Made by a program: the position numbers and the translations under genes. The notes under the pieces are model-generated. The model made no database searches and was not told the origin of the DNA. It was given only the letters and a program-made list of their open reading frames with translations. DNA of 64,000 bases from Pseudomonas sp. B21-056 (GTDB lineage Bacteria; Pseudomonadota; Gammaproteobacteria; Pseudomonadales; Pseudomonadaceae), in assembly GCF_026016325.1 (NCBI RefSeq), contig NZ_CP087203.1, forward strand, positions 6,200,001-6,264,000. Direction: 5' to 3'. This document shows positions 37,961 to 47,340 of this stretch, one piece after another; position 1 is the first letter of the stretch; the number at the start of each line of letters is the position of its first letter.

Positions 37961-39517
37961 TTGACCTACGCAAACAAACTGTCCGCCCATTACCTGGATA
38001 TCGCCAAGACACCTGTTTCCAAGGACAGCTTCGCAGGCGTGGACGTGCGTTTTTCAAATGAATTCGAAGCGTTGGAAAGCGAGCTGGGGAAAGCCCAATC
38101 CATCCATGCGTGTGGCCAAGTCGATTGGCTGAAGATCCTTGAACAAAGTGAAGCCCTGTTGCGTACCCAGTCGAAAGACCTGCGAGTGGCGGCCTGGCTG
38201 ATATGGGCGTTGTACCAGCGTGAATCGTTCCAGGGTTTATTGGCCGGTCTCCGCCTCCTGCACTACTTGTGTAAACACCATTGGCCCGAGATCCATCCCG
38301 CCAAGGCAAGAACCCGTGCAGCCAGTATCAGTTGGTTGTTACCGCGCCTGGAGCAGGCGCTGGGGGAAGAGGTTGCAATCAAAGAGCAATTGCCGCTTTT
38401 CCGGGATCTGCTGGCACAACTGGAAGGCCTTGAGGCCGTGTGCACCACTCACCTCGGGAATGACGCCCCCCTGATACTGCCGCTGAGCCGCCGGCTCGAC
38501 ACTGTGATCCGGCGCGTTACCGAGCATTCGTCAGAACCCGCCGCCATCGAGACGGTGGTGGCTCAGGTGAAGCAAGCCGCCAGCCAACTGCTCAACCCCA
38601 GCGCTCATATCGAAACCGAAAAAGAAGCCCACAAGGCGCTGCGCGTCCAGCAGGAAGGTGCTCGTTCGCTGTGCGCCTGGTGGCTCAAGCAGAAAGCTAC
38701 CGACGTTCGCGCCCTGCGCCTGAATCGCGTCTTGCCCTGGCTGGCCATCGACGCGGTACCTGAGCGCAACGCCGAACAGGTCACGCTGTTGCGCGGGCTG
38801 CCGCCGGACAAGCTCAAGGGCTATCAGGACAGCCTCCAACGGGGCAGCTATGCGGATTTGCTGGTGGAGATCGAGGCCAGCCTGGCGAAAGCGCCGTTCT
38901 GGCTCGACGGCCAGAGGCTCGCCTGGGAATGCCTGCAAGGCCTGGGCGCTGAGCCGGCCATGCGTGAGCTGGAGGTCCATTTCGCGTTGTTCATCCAGCG
39001 CCTGCCGGGCGTGATCGAACTGCGCTGGCATGACGGCGTGCCGTTCGCCGATCCCGCCACCCGGGCGTGGATCGCGGCTCAGGTCATGCCCCATCTGCAA
39101 TACCCCAGCGCCTCGCCCGCCGTCGATGTTGCCGACAAACAGGCGCCATGGGAGCTGGCTCTGGAAGAGGCTCAGGCGATTGTGCTCAGGGAGGGGCTCA
39201 AACCGGCCGTGCAGTTTCTCCGACAGGGCATGCAGGCCGCCAACGGTGCTCGCGAGCGGTTTCTCTGGCGGTTCGCAATGGCCCGGCTGTGCTTTTCGGC
39301 CAAGAAATACGAACTCGCCAAGGTCCAGCTCGAAGCGCTCGATCAAAGGCTGCAAAGCCCGGAGCTGAATGCGTGGGAGCCCGAACTGGCGTTGCAGGTA
39401 TTGCACCTGCTGCACCACTGCTGCGAGTTGCTGCCGCAGAACCATCCCGTGCGCGAGCGCAAGGAAGAGACATTCCGCAGGTTGTGTCACCTCGACCTGG
39501 AACGGGTCATTGAATAG
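37961..39517 (+). CDS. tssA: Type VI secretion protein TssA
   Basis: The 518-residue protein has the ImpA N-terminal domain and a long C-terminal region; TssA caps the distal end of the sheath or primes its assembly. I start at TTG 37961, which gives LTYANKLSAHYLDIAKTPVS (the family N-terminus) with AAGG before it; a TTG 15 codons earlier is in frame but unlikely. It is the first gene of a 16-gene plus-strand cluster. Confidence 0.85.
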   Translation: MTYANKLSAHYLDIAKTPVSKDSFAGVDVRFSNEFEALESELGKAQSIHACGQVDWLKILEQSEALLRTQSKDLRVAAWLIWALYQRESFQGLLAGLRLLHYLCKHHWPEIHPAKARTRAASISWLLPRLEQALGEEVAIKEQLPLFRDLLAQLEGLEAVCTTHLGNDAPLILPLSRRLDTVIRRVTEHSSEPAAIETVVAQVKQAASQLLNPSAHIETEKEAHKALRVQQEGARSLCAWWLKQKATDVRALRLNRVLPWLAIDAVPERNAEQVTLLRGLPPDKLKGYQDSLQRGSYADLLVEIEASLAKAPFWLDGQRLAWECLQGLGAEPAMRELEVHFALFIQRLPGVIELRWHDGVPFADPATRAWIAAQVMPHLQYPSASPAVDVADKQAPWELALEEAQAIVLREGLKPAVQFLRQGMQAANGARERFLWRFAMARLCFSAKKYELAKVQLEALDQRLQSPELNAWEPELALQVLHLLHHCCELLPQNHPVRERKEETFRRLCHLDLERVIE

Positions 39518-39549
39518 GCCTCCGGGTCCCATCGCAAGGAGAAAAAAAC

Positions 39550-40053
39550 ATGGCCAAAGAAGGCTCGGTCGCCCCCAAGGAACGCATCAACGTCACCTTC
39601 AAGCCAGCCACTGGCGGCGCCCAGGAAGAAATCGAACTGCCGCTCAAGCTGCTGGCAATCGGTGACTACACCCACCGCAAGGACGATCGCAAGATCGAGG
39701 ACCGCAAGCCGATCAGCGTCGACAAGATGACCTTCGACGAAGTCCTGGCCAAGCAAGAGCTGAGCCTGGCCCTGAGCGTACCGAACCGTCTTCAGGAAGA
39801 GAGCGATGCCGGCGAGCTGGCCGTTCAACTGCGCTTGAACTCGATGAAGGACTTCACCCCCGCCCACCTGGTGGAACAACTGCCGGAGCTCAAGAAGCTG
39901 ATGGCGCTACGAGACGCCCTGGTGGCGCTCAAAGGGCCGTTGGGTAACACGCCGGCGTTTCGCAAGGCCATCGAAGACGCACTGACCGACGATGACTCCC
40001 GTGGTCGCGTACTGGACGAGCTGGGCCTGAACGCCCCGACCACAGACGCTTGA
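39550..40053 (+). CDS. tssB: Type VI sheath small subunit TssB
   Basis: The 167-residue protein (ERINVTFKPATGGAQEEIEL near 9, ending NTPAFRKAIEDALTDD) is TssB/VipA, which forms the contractile sheath with TssC. AAGGAG precedes the ATG. tssC follows after 25 bp. Confidence 0.96.
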   Translation: MAKEGSVAPKERINVTFKPATGGAQEEIELPLKLLAIGDYTHRKDDRKIEDRKPISVDKMTFDEVLAKQELSLALSVPNRLQEESDAGELAVQLRLNSMKDFTPAHLVEQLPELKKLMALRDALVALKGPLGNTPAFRKAIEDALTDDDSRGRVLDELGLNAPTTDA

Positions 40054-40078
40054 CCCTGACAGACAAGGAAGCCGATAC

Positions 40079-41560
40079 ATGAGCACCCATGCAGCACTGC
40101 AACAGCGCCAGGACCAGGACCATGGCGAATACAGCATTCTCGAAACCATCATCGCCCAGACCCGCCTGACGCCGGACGATGAAGCCTATGACATTGCCAA
40201 GCGCGGCGTGTCGGCTTTCATCGAGGAATTGCTCAAACCACAGAACAGCGGCGAGCCGGTCAAGAAAGCCATGGTCGACCGCATGATCGCCGAGATCGAT
40301 GCCAAGCTCAGCCGCCAGATGGACGAGATCCTCCATCATCCGGAGTTCCAGGCTCTGGAGTCGGCATGGCGCGGTCTGCAGCTATTGGTTGACCGCACCA
40401 ACTTCCGCGAAAACATCAAGATCGAGATGCTCAACGTCTCCAAGAGCGACTTGCTGGATGACTTCGAGGATTCGCCGGAGGTCATGCAATCGGGCCTATA
40501 CAAACACATCTACACCGCCGAATACGGTCAGTTCGGCGGCCAGCCCGTAGGGGCGATCATTGCCAACTACTTCATGTCCCCAAGCTCGCCGGACGTGAAA
40601 CTCATGCAATACGTTGCCAGTGTGGCCTGCATGGCCCATGCGCCGTTCATCGCCGCGGCCGGCCCGAAGTTCTTCGGCCTGGAAAGCTTCACGGGCCTGC
40701 CGGACCTCAAGGACCTGAAAGACCACTTCGAAGGCCCGCAATTCGCCAAGTGGCAGAGCTTCCGTCAGTCGCAAGACGCTCGCTACGTCGGCCTGACCGT
40801 CCCGCGTTTCCTGCTGCGTCCCCCGTACGATCCGGAAGAGAACCCGGTGAAGTCGTTCGTGTACAAGGAAACCGTTGCCAACAGCCACGAGCATTACCTG
40901 TGGGGTAACACGGCGTATGCGTTCGGCACGCGGCTGACCGACAGCTTCGCCAGGTTCCGCTGGTGCCCGAACATCGTCGGCCCGCAAAGCGGCGGTACGG
41001 TTGAAGACCTGCCGTTGCATCACTTCGAAAGCATGGGCGAAATCGAAACCAAGATTCCGACCGAAGTATTGGTTTCCGATCGTCGCGAATACGAGCTGGC
41101 CGAAGAGGGATTCATTTCCCTGACCATGCGCAAAGGCAGCGACAACGCCGCGTTCTTCTCCGCCAGCTCCGTACAGAAGCCAAAGTTCTTCGGCATCAGC
41201 GCCGAGGACAAGGAAGCCGAGCTGAACTACAAGCTGGGTACCCAGCTGCCGTACATGATGATCGTCAATCGCCTGGCTCATTACTTGAAAGTCTTGCAGC
41301 GCGAGCAATTGGGCTCATGGAAGGAGCGCACGGACCTGGAGCGCGAGCTCAATAACTGGATCCGCCAATACGTTGCCGACCAGGAGAACCCAAGCGCCGA
41401 AGTCCGTGGCCGGCGGCCCCTGCGGGCGGCCAGGATCGTCGTCAGCGATGTTGAAGGCGAGCCCGGCTGGTACCGGGTCAGTCTCAATGTTCGTCCTCAC
41501 TTCAAGTACATGGGGGCCGATTTCACCTTGTCGCTGGTCGGCAAGCTGGACAAGGCATAA
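40079..41560 (+). CDS. tssC: Type VI sheath large subunit TssC
   Basis: The 493-residue protein carries the TssC/VipB signature HHPEFQALESAWRGLQLLVD (near 86) and the C-terminal segment GWYRVSLNVRPHFKYMGADF. It makes the outer sheath with TssB. Confidence 0.97.
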   Translation: MSTHAALQQRQDQDHGEYSILETIIAQTRLTPDDEAYDIAKRGVSAFIEELLKPQNSGEPVKKAMVDRMIAEIDAKLSRQMDEILHHPEFQALESAWRGLQLLVDRTNFRENIKIEMLNVSKSDLLDDFEDSPEVMQSGLYKHIYTAEYGQFGGQPVGAIIANYFMSPSSPDVKLMQYVASVACMAHAPFIAAAGPKFFGLESFTGLPDLKDLKDHFEGPQFAKWQSFRQSQDARYVGLTVPRFLLRPPYDPEENPVKSFVYKETVANSHEHYLWGNTAYAFGTRLTDSFARFRWCPNIVGPQSGGTVEDLPLHHFESMGEIETKIPTEVLVSDRREYELAEEGFISLTMRKGSDNAAFFSASSVQKPKFFGISAEDKEAELNYKLGTQLPYMMIVNRLAHYLKVLQREQLGSWKERTDLERELNNWIRQYVADQENPSAEVRGRRPLRAARIVVSDVEGEPGWYRVSLNVRPHFKYMGADFTLSLVGKLDKA

Positions 41561-41569
41561 GCGCCGCCC

Positions 41570-41980
41570 ATGACTTACGGCAGTCTTTTCGAACGCCTGA
41601 ACGGTGACACCGAGGAACGTGCGGGGCTGAGCCGCGAGGCCAGCGTCATGGCCTCCGTGGCGGCTCATCTGACCAGGATGCTGGGCACCCGTGCGGGTAG
41701 CGCGCAGACGTCATCCGACTATGGATTGCCGGACCTCAACGATATGCGCCTGAGCCTGCATGACGCACGGAGCCAGGCCAGCAGCGCGATCAGGACGTTC
41801 ATCGAGACCCATGAGCCACGGCTCGGCAACGTCCGTGTCACCTCGATACCGAATGACGCCAATCCGCTTTGCCTGTTCTTCAGCGTTGATGCCTTGCTCG
41901 ATGCGCAGGGCCTGAAGCGGCGGATGAACCTGTCCGTTTGCCTGGACGGCAACGGTCAAGTCAAGGTCAGCCAAGGATAG
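41570..41980 (+). CDS. tssE: Type VI baseplate protein TssE
   Basis: The 136-residue protein is gp25-like: SLFERLNGD at the N-terminus, SVMASVAAHLTRMLGTRAGS and YGLPDLNDM in the middle. It belongs to the baseplate wedge with TssF and TssG. It is 9 bp downstream of tssC. Confidence 0.93.
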   Translation: MTYGSLFERLNGDTEERAGLSREASVMASVAAHLTRMLGTRAGSAQTSSDYGLPDLNDMRLSLHDARSQASSAIRTFIETHEPRLGNVRVTSIPNDANPLCLFFSVDALLDAQGLKRRMNLSVCLDGNGQVKVSQG

Positions 41981-41986
41981 CCACCC

Positions 41987-43771
41987 ATGTCATTCAACCA
42001 CTACTACCAGAGCGAACTGACCGCGCTTCGCCAGTTGGGTCGGCGTTTTGCCGAACGCAACCCGGCGCTGGCGCCGTTCCTGGGCCAGGCCGGGCGGGAC
42101 CCGGATGTGGAGCGTCTACTCGAAGGGTTCGCGTTCCTGACCGGGCGCTTGCGCCAGAAGCTCGATGATGAATTGCCAGAACTGAGCCATTCGCTGATGC
42201 AGCTATTGTGGCCAAACTACATGCGGCCGCTGCCGGCCTTCAGCATTTTGCAGTTCGATCCACTTGGGCGGTCCGGCCCCGCGCTGCGGGTGGAACGCGA
42301 TACACCGGTCGAGAGCAAGCCTGTCCAGGGGGTGCGATGCCGTTTTCGTACGTGCTACCCGACCGAGGTACTGCCGCTGGCTCTGACCGGCTTGAATTAT
42401 TCGGTAAAGGGCGACGGTTCGCTGCTGAACCTGCGCCTGGAGATGCTCGGTGATGGTCACCTGGGTGAGGTGCAGTTGAGCCGCTTGCGCCTACACTTTG
42501 CCGGTGAGCGCTACATCAGCCAGATGCTCTATCTCAGTCTCTTGCGCAACCTTGAAGGGATCGAGCTGATCCCGCTGGACGGCGCCGGCCAACCCGTCAG
42601 CGCGCCGAACGGTACGCCAATGACCTTCAGCATCCCCGCCGACCGTGTCCAACCGGTGGGGTTTGCCGAAGAGGAAGCGCTGGTTCCCTATCCACTGAAT
42701 ACCTTTCGCGGCTATCGCTACCTTCAGGAGTATTTCGCCTTTCAGGACAAGTTCCTGTTCGTCGACGTCGCGGGCCTGGACCTGCTCGATGCACTGCCAC
42801 AAGGCATCCTGGAACAGATGCGCGGCCTGGACCTACGCTTCGATATCGGCAAGAACGGTATCCAGCGGCTGCGTCCGACTCTGGATAACGTGAAGCTTTA
42901 CTGCACCCCCATCGTCAACCTGTTCAAGCATGACGCAGAGCCGATCCGGCTGGATGGCAAGCAGGACGAGTACCTGCTGCTGCCGGCCAGTTACGACCGC
43001 GAGCACTGCGGCGTGTACTCGGTGCACAGCGTGACCGGCTGGAACCCCGGCGGCCTGGGGTATCGAACCTATGTACCGTTCGAATCCTTCGAACACGACC
43101 CAGGTTTCGATGTGCAGAGCCGTCCCTACTACAGCGTTCGGCAACGTTCATCGCTGCTGTACGACGGCCTGGATACCTGCCTGGGCTTTGGCATCCGCGA
43201 CATCCAGCAGCATGAAACCCTGTCGATCGAACTGACGTGCACCAACCAGAACCTGCCGCGCCAACTCAAGCTGGGTGACATCGACCAGCCCGGTGAAAAA
43301 AGCCCTCAGTCGCTGGGTTTCCGCAATATCAGCCCGGTCACGTCCAGCTTCGCGCCGCCGCTCAATGAGGATTTCCTCTGGAAGCTGATCAGCAACATGT
43401 CACTCAACTACCTGTCGCTGGCAGACGTGAACGCCCTCAAGGTGATTCTCGAAACCTACGACTTTCCCCGTTATTACGACGAGCAGGCAGAACGAACCAG
43501 CAAGTGCCTGTTGGACGGACTCAAGTCCATCAGGCACCGGCCTGTCGACCGGTTGCACCGGGGCCTGCCGGTTCGCGGCTTGCAAACCGAACTGACCATC
43601 GACCCACAGGGCTATCTCGGTGAGGGGGACCTGTTCGTTTTCGCCTCGGTCCTCAACGAGTTCTTTGCGCTTTATGCCAGCCTCAATTCGTATCACGAAC
43701 TGCGGGTGAACAGCACACAGGGAGAGGTGTACCAATGGACACCCCGCATGGGCCAGCAACCCCTTCTATAA
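41987..43771 (+). CDS. tssF: Type VI baseplate protein TssF
   Basis: The 594-residue protein starts MSFNHYYQSELTALRQLGRR and includes ERLLEGFAFLTGRLRQKLDD and LMQLLWPNYMRPLPAFSILQ, the conserved TssF/VasA N-terminus. It is a wedge component. It overlaps tssG by 37 bp. Confidence 0.96.
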   Translation: MSFNHYYQSELTALRQLGRRFAERNPALAPFLGQAGRDPDVERLLEGFAFLTGRLRQKLDDELPELSHSLMQLLWPNYMRPLPAFSILQFDPLGRSGPALRVERDTPVESKPVQGVRCRFRTCYPTEVLPLALTGLNYSVKGDGSLLNLRLEMLGDGHLGEVQLSRLRLHFAGERYISQMLYLSLLRNLEGIELIPLDGAGQPVSAPNGTPMTFSIPADRVQPVGFAEEEALVPYPLNTFRGYRYLQEYFAFQDKFLFVDVAGLDLLDALPQGILEQMRGLDLRFDIGKNGIQRLRPTLDNVKLYCTPIVNLFKHDAEPIRLDGKQDEYLLLPASYDREHCGVYSVHSVTGWNPGGLGYRTYVPFESFEHDPGFDVQSRPYYSVRQRSSLLYDGLDTCLGFGIRDIQQHETLSIELTCTNQNLPRQLKLGDIDQPGEKSPQSLGFRNISPVTSSFAPPLNEDFLWKLISNMSLNYLSLADVNALKVILETYDFPRYYDEQAERTSKCLLDGLKSIRHRPVDRLHRGLPVRGLQTELTIDPQGYLGEGDLFVFASVLNEFFALYASLNSYHELRVNSTQGEVYQWTPRMGQQPLL

Positions 43772-44742
43772 GCGCACTGACGCGGGGAATACGCGAATAC
43801 TCGCTGTTCCAGGCCGTGCTGCTGGTCATTGACCGGCTGCGCGAGGCCCACCCGCTTCTGAGCGACGAGCACCTGTACGAGCAACTGGAGTTCCAGGCCA
43901 ACCCAAGCCTGGGGTTCGCGGCCAGTGACATCGATCGCGTGGAGTTTTTCCAGGAACATGGGCAACTGCGGGCGCGCCTGCGTCTGAATCTGCTCGGTTT
44001 GGTCGGCGCAGGCTCGCCGCTGCCGGCGTTCTATGGCGAACAGGCCTTGGGAGAGGACGGGAACGGCAACCCGACTCGTCATTTTCTCGACCTGTTCCAC
44101 CATCGTCTTCAACGATTGATGCTGCCGATCTGGCGCAAATACCGCTACAGCGCAAGCTTCCGGACCGGTGCCCGGGACCCGTTCTCCGAACAACTATTCT
44201 CCCTGGTTGGCCTGGGTGGCGAAGCCATCCGCCAGGCCACTCAACTGAACTGGAAGCGCCTGCTGCCCTACCTCGGCCTGCTGAGTCTTCGCGCTCATTC
44301 GGCGGCGCTGATCGAAGCGGTGTTGCGCTATTACTTCAAGCACGCCGAGCTGAATCTCGAACAGTGCATCGAGCGCCGCGTGAACATCATCGATGAGCAA
44401 CGCAATCGCCTGGGGCTCGCCAACAGCCTGTTGAATGAAGACCTGGTGCTGGGCGAACAGGTGCGCGACCGCAGCGGCAAGTTCCGCATCCATATCCGCA
44501 ACCTGGACTGGCAACGTTTCCACGAATTTCTGCCGATCGGCGTCGGTTACCGGCCGCTGTGCGCGCTGGTGCGATTCACCCTGCGCGATCCCCTCGAATA
44601 TGACCTCCGCCTGGTCCTGCGTCGGCAGGAAATACGCGCATTGCGCATTGGCGAACAGAACACCTGCCACCTGGGATGGACCAGTTGGCTGGGCCACGAA
44701 CGCGCCGACGGCGTAGTGATCCTGGGCAGTAAAATTCATTAG
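43735..44742 (+). CDS. tssG: Type VI baseplate protein TssG
   Basis: The 335-residue protein has the TssG/VasB features YSLFQAVLLVIDRLREAHPL, FQANPSLGFAASDI and LLNLLGLVGAGSPLPAFYGE-like LRLNLLGLVGAGSPLPAFYG. It forms the wedge with TssE and TssF. The overlap with tssF suggests coupled translation. Confidence 0.95.
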   Translation: MDTPHGPATPSISALTRGIREYSLFQAVLLVIDRLREAHPLLSDEHLYEQLEFQANPSLGFAASDIDRVEFFQEHGQLRARLRLNLLGLVGAGSPLPAFYGEQALGEDGNGNPTRHFLDLFHHRLQRLMLPIWRKYRYSASFRTGARDPFSEQLFSLVGLGGEAIRQATQLNWKRLLPYLGLLSLRAHSAALIEAVLRYYFKHAELNLEQCIERRVNIIDEQRNRLGLANSLLNEDLVLGEQVRDRSGKFRIHIRNLDWQRFHEFLPIGVGYRPLCALVRFTLRDPLEYDLRLVLRRQEIRALRIGEQNTCHLGWTSWLGHERADGVVILGSKIH

Positions 44743-44744
44743 GG

Positions 44745-47339
44745 ATGGATGACATGATCAACGTAGACCTCCAGCAACTCATCCAGGCGCTGGATGCCGA
44801 GACCAGGAACGACCTGGAGCGCTCGGCCGAGCAGTGCGTGGCCCGTGGCGCCGACAAGGTCCTGGTGGAAGACCTGCTGCTGGGCCTGCTGGAACGCCCG
44901 GACAGCCTGCTCGCCCGCGCCTTGCAGGATGCCCGCATCAGCCCAGGCGAATTGATCGCGACCTTGCAACCACGCCCTGGGCACAGCGTCTCGTGTAACC
45001 CGTCATTTGCCCCGGAGCTGGTGCGATGGCTGCAAGACGCCTTGGGTGTGGCCAGTCTGGAATTGGGTGAGAGCCTGGTCGGCCAAGCCGCCCTGATCCT
45101 GGCGTTGCTGCGTCACCCGGCTCACCACGCCGGCACGTCTTATCAAGCGCTGCTTGCCGAGCTCAACATCGGCCGGTTGAAGGATTATGCCTTGGCGCAA
45201 CAGGCCCAACCGAGCGCCGATTCATCCGTCGCCGAGGAAAATGCCCTGCTGGAGCGCTTTACCCACAACCTGACCCAACAGGCCCGCGACGGCCAACTCG
45301 ATCCCGTGCTTTGCCGGGACGCTGAAATCAGGCAGATGATCGACATCCTGACCCGTCGCCGCAAAAACAATCCGATTGCCGTGGGTGAAGCAGGGGTAGG
45401 CAAGACCGCCATCGTCGAAGGACTGGCCTTGCGCATCGTTGCGAAGGAAGTACCACCGGCACTTGAAGACGTGGAACTGCGTTCGCTGGACATGGGACTG
45501 CTGCAAGCCGGAGCCAGTATCAAAGGCGAATTCGAGCGCCGTCTCAAAGGCGTGATCGATGAGGTCAAGGCCTCACCCAAATCCATCATCCTGTTCATCG
45601 ACGAAGCCCACACCCTGATCGGCGCGGGCGGCAATGCCGGTGGCTCCGACGCGGCCAACCTGCTCAAACCGGCCTTGGCCAGGGGCGAACTGCGGACCAT
45701 CGCCGCCACCACGTGGAGCGAGTACAAAAAATACTTCGAAAAAGACCCGGCCCTGGCCCGTCGCTTCCAGCCGGTGCAGTTGCACGAGCCGACCGTCGAG
45801 GAAGCGGTCACTATCCTGCGCGGCCTCGCCCCGGTCTACGAGAGCAGCCACGGCATCTACCTGCGCGATGATGCGGTGGTCGCGGCCGCACAGCTGTCGG
45901 CCCGCTACCTGACTGGCCGTCAACTGCCGGACAAAGCTGTTGACGTGCTCGACACCGCCTGCGCACGGGTGCGTATCAGCCTGGCCGCGGCCCCGCAAAG
46001 CCTCGAGCGGTTGCGCGGCATACTGGCTGAAGGTGAACGCCAGCGCCAGGCGCTGCGCCGCGATGCCCAGGCCGGTCTGCCGATTGATTTCCCGGCGCTG
46101 GAAGCACTGGAAGCGCGTCTGGAGGCCATCGAGAAAGAGCGTCAGACGCTGGAAGTCGACTGGAGCGAGCAACGCATCCTGGCCGAACGCCTGTTATCGC
46201 TGCGCCAGCAACTGGCCGAAGCGCGGGAAACAGCAGCGGATCAAGCGCTGGACATCGAGATCCTGCAGTCGGCGCTATGCGAAACCCATGATGCGCTATT
46301 GGCCGCGCAAGCCCGGGAGCGCCTGGTCAGCTTCGAAGTCTGTCCAAGGCTGGTGGCCGAAGTCATCAATGCCTGGACCGGCGTACCGCTGGCACAACTG
46401 GCGCGTGAACACAGCGCAAGCGTTGCCGGTTTCGCCACAGATTTACGCGCCCGTATCCGCGGCCAGGAACAAGCCGTGCTGGCCCTGGACCGTGCAATGC
46501 GCGCGGCCGCCGCCGGCCTGAACAGACCCGACGCGCCGGTGGGGGTGTTCCTGCTGGTGGGACCGAGCGGCGTCGGCAAGACCGAAACGGCGCGGGCCCT
46601 GGCCGACCTGCTGTATGGCGGCGAGCGTTTTGTCACCGTGATCAACATGGCTGAGTTCCAGGACAAACACACCGTTTCCCGGCTGATCGGCGCACCACCC
46701 GGTTATGTCGGCTTTGGCGAGGGCGGCATGCTTACCGAAGCCGTGCGGCATAAACCCTATTCAGTGGTGCTGCTCGATGAGGTGGAAAAGGCCGATCCGG
46801 ACGTACTGAACCTGTTCTACCAGATCTTCGACAAAGGCTTGGCCAATGATGGCGAAGGGCGAGAAATCGATTTTCGCAACACGCTGATTCTGATGACCTC
46901 GAACCTGGGCAGCGAGCGCATCAGCGAACTGTGCGAAAACGGCGCACGACCGAGTGCCGAACATCTCGAGGAAAGCCTTCGCCCGATACTCAGCCGGCAT
47001 TTCCAGCCGGCGCTGCTGGCACGCATGTGCGTGGTGCCGTACTACCCGGTCAGCGGCCCGGTGCTGCGGGAGCTGGTGGAAATCAAACTCGGCCGCTTGA
47101 GCGAGCGGCTGCAAGCTCGTCGGTTGAGCTTCAGTTACTGCGAACACCTGGTGGAGCACCTGGCCGGACACTGCACTCGCAGCGACAGTGGCGCGCGCAT
47201 GATCGACCGTCTGCTCGACCTGCACCTGATGCCCCAGGTAGCCGATCGCCTGCTCGCGGCCATGGCCAGCGGCGAGGCATTGCGACAGGTGCACGCCACC
47301 CTGGATGGCAACGCCGGCATCGTCTGTGAGTTCAGCTGA
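44745..47339 (+). CDS. tssH: Type VI sheath-recycling AAA+ ATPase ClpV
   Basis: The 864-residue protein is a class-I Clp ATPase. It has an N-terminal repeat domain, Walker A GEAGVGKTAIVEG (about 221) with Walker B LFIDEAHTLIGAGG, and a second Walker A GPSGVGKTETAR (about 606) with VVLLDEVEKADP. ClpV disassembles contracted TssB-TssC sheaths. The start is ATG 44745 or, 9 bases later, MINVDLQQLI. Confidence 0.95.
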   Translation: MDDMINVDLQQLIQALDAETRNDLERSAEQCVARGADKVLVEDLLLGLLERPDSLLARALQDARISPGELIATLQPRPGHSVSCNPSFAPELVRWLQDALGVASLELGESLVGQAALILALLRHPAHHAGTSYQALLAELNIGRLKDYALAQQAQPSADSSVAEENALLERFTHNLTQQARDGQLDPVLCRDAEIRQMIDILTRRRKNNPIAVGEAGVGKTAIVEGLALRIVAKEVPPALEDVELRSLDMGLLQAGASIKGEFERRLKGVIDEVKASPKSIILFIDEAHTLIGAGGNAGGSDAANLLKPALARGELRTIAATTWSEYKKYFEKDPALARRFQPVQLHEPTVEEAVTILRGLAPVYESSHGIYLRDDAVVAAAQLSARYLTGRQLPDKAVDVLDTACARVRISLAAAPQSLERLRGILAEGERQRQALRRDAQAGLPIDFPALEALEARLEAIEKERQTLEVDWSEQRILAERLLSLRQQLAEARETAADQALDIEILQSALCETHDALLAAQARERLVSFEVCPRLVAEVINAWTGVPLAQLAREHSASVAGFATDLRARIRGQEQAVLALDRAMRAAAAGLNRPDAPVGVFLLVGPSGVGKTETARALADLLYGGERFVTVINMAEFQDKHTVSRLIGAPPGYVGFGEGGMLTEAVRHKPYSVVLLDEVEKADPDVLNLFYQIFDKGLANDGEGREIDFRNTLILMTSNLGSERISELCENGARPSAEHLEESLRPILSRHFQPALLARMCVVPYYPVSGPVLRELVEIKLGRLSERLQARRLSFSYCEHLVEHLAGHCTRSDSGARMIDRLLDLHLMPQVADRLLAAMASGEALRQVHATLDGNAGIVCEFS

Positions 47340-47340
47340 G